Assembly (NCBI RefSeq): GCF_030548205.1 | Contig: NZ_JAUORV010000011.1 | Span: 109,757 to 173,756 of the forward strand | DNA: 64,000 nucleotides | Source: Aliiglaciecola sp. 3_MG-2023 | GTDB taxonomy: Bacteria; Pseudomonadota; Gammaproteobacteria; Enterobacterales; Alteromonadaceae | Direction of reading: 5' to 3' | Shown here: positions 56,038 through 64,000 of the stretch, piece by piece | Numbering within the stretch: position 1 is the stretch's first letter | Layout of the letters: every line of letters starts with the position of its first letter | Notes under the pieces: generated by a model | Databases searched by the model: none | Seen by the model: the letters and a program-made list of their open reading frames with translations, nothing else | What the model was told of the DNA's origin: nothing | Made by a program: the position numbers and the translations under genes

Positions 56038-57330
56038 TTAGCTAATAGGTAGAGTGACTCTTGCCACAAGGCCACCGTCAGAGTGGTTACTTAGTTCGAT
56101 GTTTCCTTTATGCAGGGCAACAATTCGTTGAATGATGGCAAGGCCAAGGCCAGAACCTCCGCTGCCCCTGGCGGTGTCGCCTTGAGTAAAAGGTTGAAAC
56201 AAGTTTTCAATATTTTCTTTTGGGATGCCAGGTCCGTAATCTCGGACTTCAAAACACACTTGTTGCTTGGGTTTATCATAACAGCTAGTGATTAGGATAT
56301 TTTCACTGCCATAACGAAAGGCATTTTCAATGAGATTATCCAATACGCGTTTAATCGCAATCCGTCTTATCATGACCTTTGGCAATTCTGTCAATTGGGT
56401 ATCGATATGGTAATTTTCTTGAATATTACGAGCTTGGACAACATCTTCGATAAGCTCGTTCAGCGACAGCAACTCTCGACGTTCTCGGGTATCCTGTCGC
56501 ACATAATGAATAAACTGATCGATAATGTCATTCATATCTTCTATGTCGTGAACGATCCCGTCTTTTATCCATAGTTGTTCGTCGGGAAGCATTTCAGTTG
56601 CTAGTCTTATGCGTGTTAATGGTGTGCGCAAGTCGTGGGATATCCCCGCGGTTAATAGTGCTCGATCATCTTCTAATTGTTTAATTCCCTTCGACATTTG
56701 ATTAAATGCGCTGGTGACTGCAATTAATTCACTTGCACCTTCTTCTTTTAACGGTGCAGGAACCTTGCCTTTCGCCACCTCTAACGCCGCCACTTGCAAG
56801 GCGTGGATGGGTTTATTCAAGCGACGCACAAAAATCCAACCGCCAGCTACGCTCAACACGCCGATGACAATCAAATAGATTGTTAGCGGGGAAATATCAC
56901 CTTCGCTAAAACTCGCCATGGGAATGGAGATCCACACTTTTGGATCTTGCGGAGGGTTAACCCAAATTAGGTATGGTTCAGAAACTGAAATCCTAACGTC
57001 TGCTTCTCCTCCCAATAAATCGGAAATTTGACGAGAGAAAAATTGATAATAAATAGCTTGTTGCAAGCCACTTTCGACAGCTTGTTTTTCGCTGTAAATG
57101 CGAATATTGGTCGCATCGAAAATATGCTGTTGAGTTTGTGGATGGAGATAATCGACTTCTTCCAAAAATACCATATTAATTTGTTTGGCAATTAAGGAAT
57201 TAATCTGTTGGTAATTGGGTCGAATAAAATAGTAAGTTACTGATAAATATGACACTACTTGGTTGATCAACAATAACACGCCAATCAATAAGACGGTTTG
57301 TCCAAATGCACTTTTAGGAAAGATTCTCAC
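56038..57330 (-). CDS. envZ: Osmosensor histidine kinase EnvZ
   Basis: 430 residues. Two membrane helices (about 11-35 and 148-167) flank a periplasmic domain, then HAMP (about 168-220), the dimerisation/phosphoacceptor box [10 protein letters not shown] (H232), and an ATPase domain with N (ENAFRYG), G1 (DYGPGIP) and G2 (GSGLGLAI) boxes. It phosphorylates OmpR. It starts 39 bases after the ompR stop, on the same strand. In this genome the pair is not next to greB as it is in E. coli. Confidence 0.94.
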   Translation of the reverse strand: MRIFPKSAFGQTVLLIGVLLLINQVVSYLSVTYYFIRPNYQQINSLIAKQINMVFLEEVDYLHPQTQQHIFDATNIRIYSEKQAVESGLQQAIYYQFFSRQISDLLGGEADVRISVSEPYLIWVNPPQDPKVWISIPMASFSEGDISPLTIYLIVIGVLSVAGGWIFVRRLNKPIHALQVAALEVAKGKVPAPLKEEGASELIAVTSAFNQMSKGIKQLEDDRALLTAGISHDLRTPLTRIRLATEMLPDEQLWIKDGIVHDIEDMNDIIDQFIHYVRQDTRERRELLSLNELIEDVVQARNIQENYHIDTQLTELPKVMIRRIAIKRVLDNLIENAFRYGSENILITSCYDKPKQQVCFEVRDYGPGIPKENIENLFQPFTQGDTARGSGGSGLGLAIIQRIVALHKGNIELSNHSDGGLVARVTLPIS

Positions 57331-57369
57331 CAGTAGTGTTTCAATCTAGCTAGCATGGCATAACTTCAT

Positions 57370-58092
57370 TTACTGAGCTTCGCCATCGGGAACAAATACA
57401 TATCCTAATCCCCAAACCGTTTGAATATAGCGAGGGTTGGCAGGATCTATCTCCAACATCCGTCTTAAACGCGATACCTGAACGTCAATACTGCGTTCTA
57501 AAGCACTGTAATCTCTACCCCTTGCTAAATTCATGAGTTTATCCCTTGATAGCGGCTCTCTGGGGTGGGTGACTAATGATTTTAATACCGCAAACTCACC
57601 ACTGGTTAAGGTTAGCGCTTCACCGTCTGCAAACATTTCCCGTGTGGCGAGGTTTAATTTGTATTGTCCAAACTCCACTATCTGCATTTCCTGGGATGGA
57701 GCACCGGGCGCTTCGGTGGTTTTTCGACGCAATACTGCTTTGGCTCGCGCCAGTAATTCTCTGGGGTTAAAAGGTTTCGGCAGATAATCATCTGCGCCCA
57801 TTTCTAAACCAATGATACGGTCTACTTCGTCGCCTTTTGCGGTCAACATGATAATTGGAATTTCGTTTTCTTTTTGACGCAAACGACGGCATATAGAGAG
57901 GCCATCTTCACCAGGTAACATCAGATCCAGTACTAACAGGTGAAAATTTTCACGTTCTAGAAAGCGATCCATTTGTTCAGAATTGGCCGCTGAACGCACT
58001 TGATAACCTTGTTCCACCAAATAGCGTTCTAGCAAGCTACGTAGGCGCATATCATCATCAACAACCAATACTTTCTGTGTTTCTTGTCCCAT
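57370..58092 (-). CDS. ompR: Response regulator OmpR
   Basis: 240 residues. Receiver domain (about 8-120) with the acid pair DDD, phosphoacceptor aspartate in LLVLDLMLPGEDGL, and the conserved lysine in LPKPFNPREL. The C-terminal winged helix is of the PhoB/OmpR type (LTSGEFAVLKSLVTHPREPLSR, RSIDVQVSRLRRML). The frame extends to 58155, but the ATG at 58092 has GAGGG five bases upstream and gives the family's M-x-Q-E-x-x-KVLVVDDD start. Confidence 0.95.
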   Translation of the reverse strand: MGQETQKVLVVDDDMRLRSLLERYLVEQGYQVRSAANSEQMDRFLERENFHLLVLDLMLPGEDGLSICRRLRQKENEIPIIMLTAKGDEVDRIIGLEMGADDYLPKPFNPRELLARAKAVLRRKTTEAPGAPSQEMQIVEFGQYKLNLATREMFADGEALTLTSGEFAVLKSLVTHPREPLSRDKLMNLARGRDYSALERSIDVQVSRLRRMLEIDPANPRYIQTVWGLGYVFVPDGEAQ

Positions 58093-58241
58093 GTCGACCC
58101 TCAAAGGAAATAATCCGCTAATCACACCACTATAAATGAATACTAGGGAATTCAAAAGATTAGCAAAGTAACAATGTTCAGTGGAGTGTTACAAATTGTT
58201 TGTGACGGGTAGTGGGGGCACCGCGGTATGGAGTGATTTTG

Positions 58242-59225
58242 CTATAGCACACCTAATATTTTATCCATTACCCAATTGGTGTGGCTGGCACTAGTTGCCT
58301 GACTGGGATGAACGCTCAACCCGCGTAAATGTTCGGCCATGGCTTGTACAAAAGGGCCTTGAATGGGATCTGGGGTGGGCATCGCCAGTGACTCACTACC
58401 TTGGTCGGTCAAAATACTGGCCGGTTGATCGCCAAATATTGCAAACTCTATACGCCCCTTGCTGCCGAGTATTTGCATTTTGTCTTGATATGAATCACAG
58501 GCGAAGTTCCAGCTTCCGATGCCAGTTACACCAGATTCGAACAGTAAGTTGGCAACAATAGCGTCATGGGCTGAATATAAGCCTTGCTGATTGCGGCAAA
58601 TTCCCTGTGCTTGCCGCACGGGTCCCAACAAAAACGTCATGACGTTTAATCCGTGACTGGCAAGATCATCAAAGTATCCACCGAGGGCAACACTTTTGTC
58701 GGTACGCCAGTTGGGTATTTGACGTAAATCTTTATCTGAAGGGAAGCGGCTATAAAGCCATGAAACTTGTCTAACGGTGCCAATTGTTCCTTTTTCCAAA
58801 ACATTTTTGAGTGCAACGAAACCGGGTAATGAACGTCGATAATAGGCTATGAAAAGGGGAAGGTTTTGAGACTCAAAGGTGTCCTGTATTAACTGACATT
58901 GACTGAAATTTAATGCCATCGGTTTTTCTATGCAGCAAATCTTATTTGCTTTGGCGACTTTCAGCGCTAAATCACAGTGACTATCAGGTGGGGTTGCTAT
59001 GTAAACAGCGTCTATATTGGGATCATCAATCAACGCTTGTGGGCAAGTATAGTGATGGGGAATGCTGTGGCGAGAAGCAAATTCTGCAGCTTTTCCGGGT
59101 GAGCGAGCGCTTACTCCATATAATTCAAATCCAGCCACTTGCTGATAGGCAGGGCCGCTTTTCTTTTCGCACACACCACCGCAACCAATCATACCCCAAC
59201 GAATTGAGTCAGACCGGCTACCCAT
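58242..59225 (-). CDS. Gfo/Idh/MocA family oxidoreductase
   Basis: 327 residues. The N-terminal Rossmann domain (WGMIGCGGVCEKKSGPAY, IATPPDSHCDLAL) carries the catalytic EKPMA lysine motif, and a C-terminal substrate domain follows. NAD(P)-dependent sugar or polyol dehydrogenase activity is typical; the substrate is unknown. The start shares one base with the prkB stop (TAATG), so the two proteins are made together. The partner kinase acts on phosphorylated sugars, which suggests a shared sugar pathway, but this is only inference. Confidence 0.87.
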   Translation of the reverse strand: MGSRSDSIRWGMIGCGGVCEKKSGPAYQQVAGFELYGVSARSPGKAAEFASRHSIPHHYTCPQALIDDPNIDAVYIATPPDSHCDLALKVAKANKICCIEKPMALNFSQCQLIQDTFESQNLPLFIAYYRRSLPGFVALKNVLEKGTIGTVRQVSWLYSRFPSDKDLRQIPNWRTDKSVALGGYFDDLASHGLNVMTFLLGPVRQAQGICRNQQGLYSAHDAIVANLLFESGVTGIGSWNFACDSYQDKMQILGSKGRIEFAIFGDQPASILTDQGSESLAMPTPDPIQGPFVQAMAEHLRGLSVHPSQATSASHTNWVMDKILGVL

Positions 59226-60127
59226 TATTCTTTGCTAACCCAATCCATTTGGAAGCCTGCTTTACGCTTCCGCTCCAATAGTTCTTCTATCAAGGGGGAT
59301 AAAATCAATTCCATGGCGAGTCCCATTTTACCGCCTGGTACCACTAAAGTATTGATTCTAGACATGAAAGATCCATCTATCATCTTCAATAAGTAAGGGA
59401 AGTCTACAGTCCTCATTTCACGGCGGAACCTTACTACGACAAAGCTTTCGTCTTGAGTTGGAATTTCTCGGGCGCTGAAAGGGTTACTCGTATCTACCGT
59501 AGGCACCCGCTGAAAATTAACATGGGTGTTTGAAAACTGCGGAGTAATATAGTGAAAGTAGTCTTCCAAACTGCGCACAATACTGCTCATCACAGCTTCG
59601 CGAGTATGGCCGCGATCTGTGGTATCGCGAATAATCTTTTGTATCCACTCTAGGTTGACAATAGGCACCATGCCTACCAGCAAATCAACATGCTTAGCGA
59701 CATCGGCTTCTGGGGTGGTGACACCGCCATGCAATCCTTCATAAAATAATAAATCAGTGTTTTCAGGGAGATCTTGCCACGGCGTAAAAGTGCCGGGCAT
59801 CTGATTGAAAGGCACTGCTTCGTCAAAAGTATGCAAATATTGACGATGCTGACCTGTACCTGTTTCACCATATTGAGCAAACAGTTTTTCGAGCATAATA
59901 AAGTCGTTGGCTCTTGGTCCAAAATAACTAATATGCCGGCCCTGCTCTTGGGCTTTACGAATTTCAACTTCCATTTCCGGACGTGTGAAACGGTGAAAAC
60001 TATCGCCCGCAACAGAGGCCGCATTGACAGTTAAATTACGAAATATATGCCTAATGGCATTCGTCGTCGTAGTTGTACCTGCTCCAGAGGAACCTGTTAT
60101 TGCAATAATTGGATGTTTTACAGACAT
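59225..60127 (-). CDS. prkB: Phosphoribulokinase-like protein PrkB
   Basis: 300 residues. The P-loop is the unusual GSSGAGTTTT shared with E. coli PrkB. The downstream blocks (VAGDSFHRFTRPEMEVEIRKA, GRHISYFGP, FYEGLHGGVTTPEADVAKHVDLLVG, FQRVPTVDTSNPFSA, NTLVVPGGKMGLAMELI) match it closely. No RuBisCO gene is visible. The biological substrate of PrkB in heterotrophs is not settled. In E. coli the gene follows yheU; here it is paired with an oxidoreductase instead. Confidence 0.93.
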   Translation of the reverse strand: MSVKHPIIAITGSSGAGTTTTTNAIRHIFRNLTVNAASVAGDSFHRFTRPEMEVEIRKAQEQGRHISYFGPRANDFIMLEKLFAQYGETGTGQHRQYLHTFDEAVPFNQMPGTFTPWQDLPENTDLLFYEGLHGGVTTPEADVAKHVDLLVGMVPIVNLEWIQKIIRDTTDRGHTREAVMSSIVRSLEDYFHYITPQFSNTHVNFQRVPTVDTSNPFSAREIPTQDESFVVVRFRREMRTVDFPYLLKMIDGSFMSRINTLVVPGGKMGLAMELILSPLIEELLERKRKAGFQMDWVSKE

Positions 60128-60228
60128 ATTGAACGTTTCGAGGATTAAGGACCATTAGTTATAAGCAAGGCGAGCCAAATGGTCAAGTCATTTACGCTGG
60201 CAAAGTTTAATTCAATTCTGAAATTAAG

Positions 60229-60621
60229 CTAATTTGGGGTGCTTGAATTTTGGGTGGCTTCACCTGGGGTTATAAACAGTAAACTGGTAGCTTCGTCGCA
60301 ATGGGCGGTGTGCCAATGACCTTTTGGCACGACGGCAAAGTCACCTTGTTGTTTTAATAATTGTTCTTGGTCTTGCTTCCCCACGCGGATGATTAACTTA
60401 CATTGTCCAGACAACAAAACCACTAACTCGTCTCCTGTAGGGTGCATTTCCCACGTTTGCCAATTCTCCGTAAAGCTATGGGCTGAGACTAAAGAATGAT
60501 CTTTAAACCCTGAAAACTCGTGGTCTAGCTGCTGGTAAATACTGTCGCTAACGTCTTTTGTCGCGACTGATAAGTCGGGTTTTATAATAGCAAAGGTCTT
60601 TAATAATGTTTTAGCAAGCAT
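60229..60621 (-). CDS. Cupin-domain protein
   Basis: 130 residues with a single cupin fold in the C-terminal two thirds. It has WEMHPTGDELVVLLSGQCKLII (motif 1, G(x5)HxH-like with a reduced histidine set) and GDFAVVPKGHWHTAHCDE (motif 2, with H). Could be a small metal enzyme or a sensor; no substrate can be assigned. It lies 23 bases from the channel gene downstream in the reverse direction; same strand, probably cotranscribed. Confidence 0.75.
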   Translation of the reverse strand: MLAKTLLKTFAIIKPDLSVATKDVSDSIYQQLDHEFSGFKDHSLVSAHSFTENWQTWEMHPTGDELVVLLSGQCKLIIRVGKQDQEQLLKQQGDFAVVPKGHWHTAHCDEATSLLFITPGEATQNSSTPN

Positions 60622-60644
60622 CTTTATTACCCCGTAGTGACAGG

Positions 60645-61079
60645 TTATTTTCTGTTGGGTTTGTACTTACCCCAAGTGATACCGATTAATTCCACTAGAA
60701 ATGCAGCATTCAAGCCGAAGACTAGGAGTCCATTTACGGCACTTAGTGCGCCCATAATTCGCCATTGTTGGCTTAAAATCACATCACCGAATCCAAGTGT
60801 CGTGAAGGACGCAATGGCAAAGTACAGTGCCTCTTCCAGCTCAGTAAATTCGCCAACAAACAGAAACGCAAATGCCCATATCCAGGTATTGATAGTGATG
60901 CCTAAGACTAACCACAGAACCGATAGTACAATGACAATAGGACTCTTGATGTGCATATAATCTCTGGTTTCAAATTTTCGTATCTGGTCAAAACGAGATG
61001 ATAATATACCTAAAAATATCACTTGAACGATAATCGTTAAAATGATGATGAACGAACCTAAAACTAACTGGTTAAGCAT
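60645..61079 (-). CDS. Two-helix potassium-channel-like protein
   Basis: 144 residues. Hydrophobic helices at about 5-28, 46-77 and 108-132. The pore loop contains ASFTTLGFGDV, a potassium selectivity filter of T-L-G-F-G-D type (94-99). Only the pore module (S5-P-S6-like) plus one N-terminal helix is present, with no RCK or voltage-sensing domain. Likely a tetrameric cation channel; ion choice is inferred from the filter. First gene before the cupin on the same strand, divergent from the exonuclease. Confidence 0.82.
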   Translation of the reverse strand: MLNQLVLGSFIIILTIIVQVIFLGILSSRFDQIRKFETRDYMHIKSPIVIVLSVLWLVLGITINTWIWAFAFLFVGEFTELEEALYFAIASFTTLGFGDVILSQQWRIMGALSAVNGLLVFGLNAAFLVELIGITWGKYKPNRK

Positions 61080-61154
61080 AATGGTTTGACTTTATATAAT
61101 ACTGAGACATTATAAGTTTATAGATTAAATCAACTATATGCTTTGTGGAAATTG

Positions 61155-61763
61155 ATGCAAGTACTTGAGTGTGTGCTCTTTGATACGGAATTTACTGCCT
61201 GGCATGGTTCCAAGCAGCGAAACTGGTCTGAAAACTGGGAACATCGAGAGCTTATTCAAATTGCTGCGGTTAAAATTCGTATGACCCGTGACTCAGCTTC
61301 AATACTGGCTAGTTTCAATGAATTAATACGCCCCACTATTAACCCGCAACTTAGTGATTACATAACAAACTTAACCGGTATTGAACAAGCTATGATTGAT
61401 GAAATGGGGGTTGATTTTGCTTCTGCATTAAAACAATTCCATCTTTTCTGTAATCAAGGGGATATCCCCGTATTTTCATGGGGCAACGATTTATCTGTGC
61501 TACGTCAAAATTGTGAATTATATTCCTTACAACTACCAGATTTTCAACGTGGCTTTCACAATTTGCAGATGATTATTCGCAATTTAGGTTTACAAGGCGT
61601 TGAACAGTCAAGTGGTGCTTTGGCTCGTTTCCATGGAATATCACTGCAAGGGCATATTCACAACGCCTTGTATGATGTACGCAGCCTTGCAGCAACGTTA
61701 GATATGTGGCTTCGTAAGCGAGCGCTTACTATCGAAAACCTACTTTTTACAGAAGGTAGATAA
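61155..61763 (+). CDS. DEDDh 3'-5' exonuclease (ERI-1/KapD-like)
   Basis: About 202 residues. ExoI motif FDTEFTAWHG (D10, E12), ExoII around SWGNDLSVL, and ExoIII HNALYDVRSL (H-x4-D), giving a full DEDDh set. The insertion KQRNWSENWEHRELIQIAAVKI is typical of the ERI-1/KapD-like subgroup that trims RNA 3' ends; the substrate here is unknown. The ATG at 61155 has GGA six bases upstream; an in-frame TTG at 61143 is less likely. Its 3' end overlaps the VF530 gene by 24 bases. Confidence 0.85.
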   Translation: MQVLECVLFDTEFTAWHGSKQRNWSENWEHRELIQIAAVKIRMTRDSASILASFNELIRPTINPQLSDYITNLTGIEQAMIDEMGVDFASALKQFHLFCNQGDIPVFSWGNDLSVLRQNCELYSLQLPDFQRGFHNLQMIIRNLGLQGVEQSSGALARFHGISLQGHIHNALYDVRSLAATLDMWLRKRALTIENLLFTEGR

Positions 61764-61979
61764 GTAGAGTTCTTCGACTTTCTTGCGGGCCCACGGCGTT
61801 CGCCTAAGGAACTTCAGACTTGAGCTCATACTTGGATTTTCAATAAAGCATTTTACTTTAATTCTCCAACCTAAGCCCTCAAAGCCATACTCTTTATGCA
61901 GTGCTTCAAGCATTTTCTTTAGGGTGATGCCATGTAATGGATCACCCTGTTGGCCTGGTTTGTTATCTTTGATATCCAA
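61740..61979 (-). CDS. VF530 family DNA-binding protein (DUF2132)
   Basis: About 79 residues matching the VF530 pattern DPLHGITLKKMLEALHKEYGFEGLGWRI...FIENPSMSSSLKFLRRTPWARKKVEELYL. The founding structure from Vibrio/Aliivibrio fischeri binds DNA. No ATG is available: candidate starts are all TTG (61979, 62000, 62015). The TTG at 61979, one base after the purD stop, best fits the short N-terminus of the family and would be translationally coupled to purD. Confidence 0.85.
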   Translation of the reverse strand: MDIKDNKPGQQGDPLHGITLKKMLEALHKEYGFEGLGWRIKVKCFIENPSMSSSLKFLRRTPWARKKVEELYLSTFCKK

Positions 61980-61980
61980 T

Positions 61981-63267
61981 TTAATTTTGTTCTCTAGCAA
62001 TGGCGCGATAGGCAATATCGTCGCGATAAAACATACCGTCCCAATTAATCTTATGAACTAAATTATAGGCGTTCTTTTGGGCTTCTGTTACTGAGTTTCC
62101 TAAAGCGGTGGCACACAACACTCTGCCACCGTTAGTGGTGACTTTAGCATCCACTAATTTTGTGCCAGCGTGAAATACTTTACCTTCGGTTTGTGAAGCC
62201 AGCTCTAGCCCTTGGATCTCTTTCCCTTTAGCATAACTTCCAGGATAACCCCCTGCCGCAAGAACTACCCCTACTGCCGCTCTGGAGTCAAATTCAATAT
62301 TAGCTTCATCCAGTTTGCCTTTTGTGGCCTGCAAACAAAGGGCAACAATGTCGGATTGCAAACGTAACATAATGGGTTGGGTTTCAGGATCGCCGAATCG
62401 ACAATTGTATTCAATTACTTTAGGTGTGCCGTCAGCCATAATCATCAAACCAGCATATAAAAAGCCAGAATAAGGATTGCCTTCACTTGCCATTCCTTCA
62501 ACTGTTGGGTAAATCACTTCGTCCATTATGCGCTGGTGGATTTCTGGGGTGACTACTGGAGCCGGTGAGTATGCTCCCATGCCGCCTGTATTTGGGCCAG
62601 TATCGCCATTACCAACTCGTTTGTGATCTTGGCTGGTGGCAAAAGACAGGACATTTTTACCATCTACCATTACGATAAAACTGGCTTCCTCGCCATCCAA
62701 AAATTCTTCAATAACCACGCGGCTGCCAGCGTCACCAAAGGCATTTCCAGCTAACATATCACGAATTGCATCTTCAGCTTCTTGCTCTGTCATTGCTACA
62801 ATTACACCCTTGCCTGCGGCTAAACCGTCGGCTTTAATTACAATGGGCGCGCCTTTTTGTTTCAAATATGCCAATGCAGGTTCAATTTCAGTGAAGTTTT
62901 GATACTCCCCCGTAGGGATGTTATGACGAGCTAGAAAGTCTTTGGTAAAGGCTTTAGAGCCTTCCAATTGCGCGGCCGCCTTAGACGGTCCAAATATGGT
63001 TAAGCCTTTAGCTTGAAATGCATCAACTACACCAAGTACCAAGGGAGCTTCTGGTCCTACTATGGTTAAATCAATGGCATTTTGTTCAGCAAATTCAAGT
63101 AATCCGGCGACGTCATCTGCTTGTATATCGACATTGCGCAATTTATCTTCTATTGCGGTACCAGCGTTTCCAGGTGCTACATAAACGGTTTCTACATAGT
63201 CATTTTGAGCTGATTTGAATGCTAAAGCATGTTCGCGACCACCGCCGCCAATGATAAGTATTTTCAT
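61981..63267 (-). CDS. purD: Phosphoribosylamine-glycine ligase PurD
   Basis: ATP-grasp enzyme making glycinamide ribonucleotide in de novo purine synthesis. 428 residues. N-terminal MKILIIGGGGREHALAFK, glycine-rich ATP-grasp loop KADGLAAGKGVIVA, and the metal-binding region EYNCRFGDPETQ are all present. It has a short upstream region and the minus-strand PspB-like gene beyond. No purH is visible on either side, although the two are often adjacent in gammaproteobacteria. VF530 follows immediately. Confidence 0.97.
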   Translation of the reverse strand: MKILIIGGGGREHALAFKSAQNDYVETVYVAPGNAGTAIEDKLRNVDIQADDVAGLLEFAEQNAIDLTIVGPEAPLVLGVVDAFQAKGLTIFGPSKAAAQLEGSKAFTKDFLARHNIPTGEYQNFTEIEPALAYLKQKGAPIVIKADGLAAGKGVIVAMTEQEAEDAIRDMLAGNAFGDAGSRVVIEEFLDGEEASFIVMVDGKNVLSFATSQDHKRVGNGDTGPNTGGMGAYSPAPVVTPEIHQRIMDEVIYPTVEGMASEGNPYSGFLYAGLMIMADGTPKVIEYNCRFGDPETQPIMLRLQSDIVALCLQATKGKLDEANIEFDSRAAVGVVLAAGGYPGSYAKGKEIQGLELASQTEGKVFHAGTKLVDAKVTTNGGRVLCATALGNSVTEAQKNAYNLVHKINWDGMFYRDDIAYRAIAREQN

Positions 63268-63343
63268 GAATCGATTATCTTATTAACTGATTGAGTAAGG
63301 AGTGGAACTTTATAATGGCAGGAATTGTACAGAATAAACGCGT

Positions 63344-63373
63344 AAAAAGCGTGTCTAACTGCACGCTTTTTAT
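63344..63373. terminator. Terminator between purD and the PspB-like gene
   Basis: A perfect 10-bp stem (AAAAAGCGTG / CACGCTTTTT) with an 8-base loop; T-runs on both strands. On the minus strand it ends the PspB-like gene and separates it from purD. Confidence 0.85.
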
Positions 63374-63406
63374 AGTGAATTTGGTTCTAGGTTATTAAAT
63401 GACAGT

Positions 63407-63628
63407 TTATAATTTCGAAAATTCTTGTTTCAGTTGGTATTTGTCATCGGTAACGATAGCTTCAAGGGTGTTGAGACGCTCTTTAATTGCTTTAAGTTCA
63501 GCTTCTAAGGCGGTGACATTGCCAGAGCCCGCTTCCAATTTCAATTTTGCATCCATCATTTTTTGTTTATGCCCAAAAACCATGGCCAAAATGACTATGG
63601 GTAAAACAAATACTAGTAAAATGTCCAT
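63407..63628 (-). CDS. PspB-like small membrane protein
   Basis: 73 residues: one membrane helix at the N-terminus (about 3-19, ILLVFVLPIVILAMVFG) and then a charged coiled coil (AELKAIKERLNTLEAIVTDDKYQLKQEF). The layout and the ERxxxLE(A/S)IV(T/L)D block resemble phage shock protein B, which helps anchor the Psp response. No pspA or pspC is next to it, so the name is tentative. Ends at a good terminator. Confidence 0.65.
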   Translation of the reverse strand: MDILLVFVLPIVILAMVFGHKQKMMDAKLKLEAGSGNVTALEAELKAIKERLNTLEAIVTDDKYQLKQEFSKL

Positions 63629-63805
63629 CTATCTTCCTCGTTATGACTGTCGTTGTGTGCTTTGATGTATTTAAAAGCAAATTGAATACCAATCAAAATA
63701 TATAATAAAAACAGTATGTTGCATATATCTAAATTTATTATTTTGGTTTCTAGAACGAATTATTAGTCAAAAGTACTACTTAGCTGTGTAATTTGCAAAA
63801 TTCTT
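63629..63805. other. AT-rich gap before the right repeat array
   Basis: About 180 bases with no credible gene; it should contain the promoter of the PspB-like gene. The rest of the window to 64000 is the repeat array. Confidence 0.5.
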
Positions 63806-64000
63806 AGCCTGCGGGGCTAAAGCTCCCATCTGTAGCCTGGTCTTTAGGCCATGGAATTTAAAGTGGTATTTAAATTAAATTCACGGGGCTAAAGCACCCG
63901 CCTACAGGGTGGCGGTTGTAGCATGGTCTTTAGGCCATGGGTTTTAATGTGGGATTCAAATTGCATTTACGGGGCTAAAGCACCCGCCTACAGGGTAGCG
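63806..64000. repeat. Second REPIN-like array, inverted orientation, cut by the window edge
   Basis: Two 78-bp paired units (63830-63907 and 63916-63993, 86-base period) read CTGTAGC/TTGTAGC...TTTAGGCCATGG, then ...GGGGCTAAAGCACCCGCCTACAG-like ends. They are the reverse complement arrangement of the array at 39.7 kb. A half unit lies at about 63806-63829. The stem at 63922-63939 is the perfect CATGGTC/GGCCATG version. The array probably continues beyond 64000. Confidence 0.85.

Overview
The window is chromosomal DNA from a marine gammaproteobacterium of the order Alteromonadales, most likely the Alteromonas/Glaciecola/Paraglaciecola group. The evidence is protein similarity to E. coli/Shewanella-type orthologues (IlvY, LexA, NfuA, GreB, YheV, YheU, PrkB, VF530), moderately AT-rich DNA, and blocks of gene order shared with the E. 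coli greB-tex, gntX-bioH-nfuA, slyX-fkpA, yheVSTU and nudE-yrfGHI regions. I identified no prophage, insertion sequence, CRISPR array, tRNA or rRNA. Nearly everything is core genome.

Layout. 1-6.4 kb: branched-chain amino acid genes: ilvY, then (after the convergent comM) a leader-peptide attenuator followed by ilvD-ilvA. 6.4-9.8 kb: plsB divergent from lexA, whose promoter carries two perfect SOS boxes. 10.2-18.5 kb: a complete aa3-type cytochrome c oxidase cluster (subunit II with a fused cytochrome c, subunit I, CtaG, subunit III, SURF1, a Sco-like membrane protein of unknown role, CtaA, CtaB, Sco), interrupted by a small DUF2909 gene on the opposite strand. 18.5-29.7 kb: mixed single genes: two GNAT acetyltransferases, a Tat-exported dienelactone hydrolase, a polysaccharide deacetylase divergent from a DinF-like MATE pump, nfuA, a secreted M14 peptidase, comF/bioH, and a two-gene unit of a tiny flagellar-rod-like protein plus a SprA-family HExxH-type protein. 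29.8-39.7 kb: tex, greB, fkpA, a WD40 lipoprotein, slyX, yheV, yheS, yheT and yheU. 39.7-40.2 kb: a REPIN-like repeat array. 40.2-42.9 kb: yceI, cysQ, nudE, yrfG. 43-54.4 kb: a complete type II secretion operon, gspC to gspN, on the minus strand with nearly every junction overlapping. 54.6-64 kb: hslR-hslO, ompR-envZ, an oxidoreductase-prkB pair, a cupin, a two-helix potassium-channel protein, a DEDDh exonuclease, a VF530 protein, purD, a PspB-like small membrane protein, and a second, inverted REPIN-like array running off the right edge.

Functionally the window joins respiration and its copper/heme assembly factors, isoleucine/valine synthesis under attenuation, envelope functions (T2SS, FkpA, YceI, EnvZ/OmpR) and stress or repair functions (LexA, NfuA, Hsp33/Hsp15, GreB, Tex). 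The least explained items are the two REPIN-like arrays with compensatory stem changes, a large structured gap upstream of greB, a promoter module shared by two divergent intergenic regions, and the paired 106-residue/SprA genes. Start codons were re-chosen for about a dozen genes from Shine-Dalgarno (SD) spacing and similarity to remembered family members; all similarity statements are from memory and no search was run.
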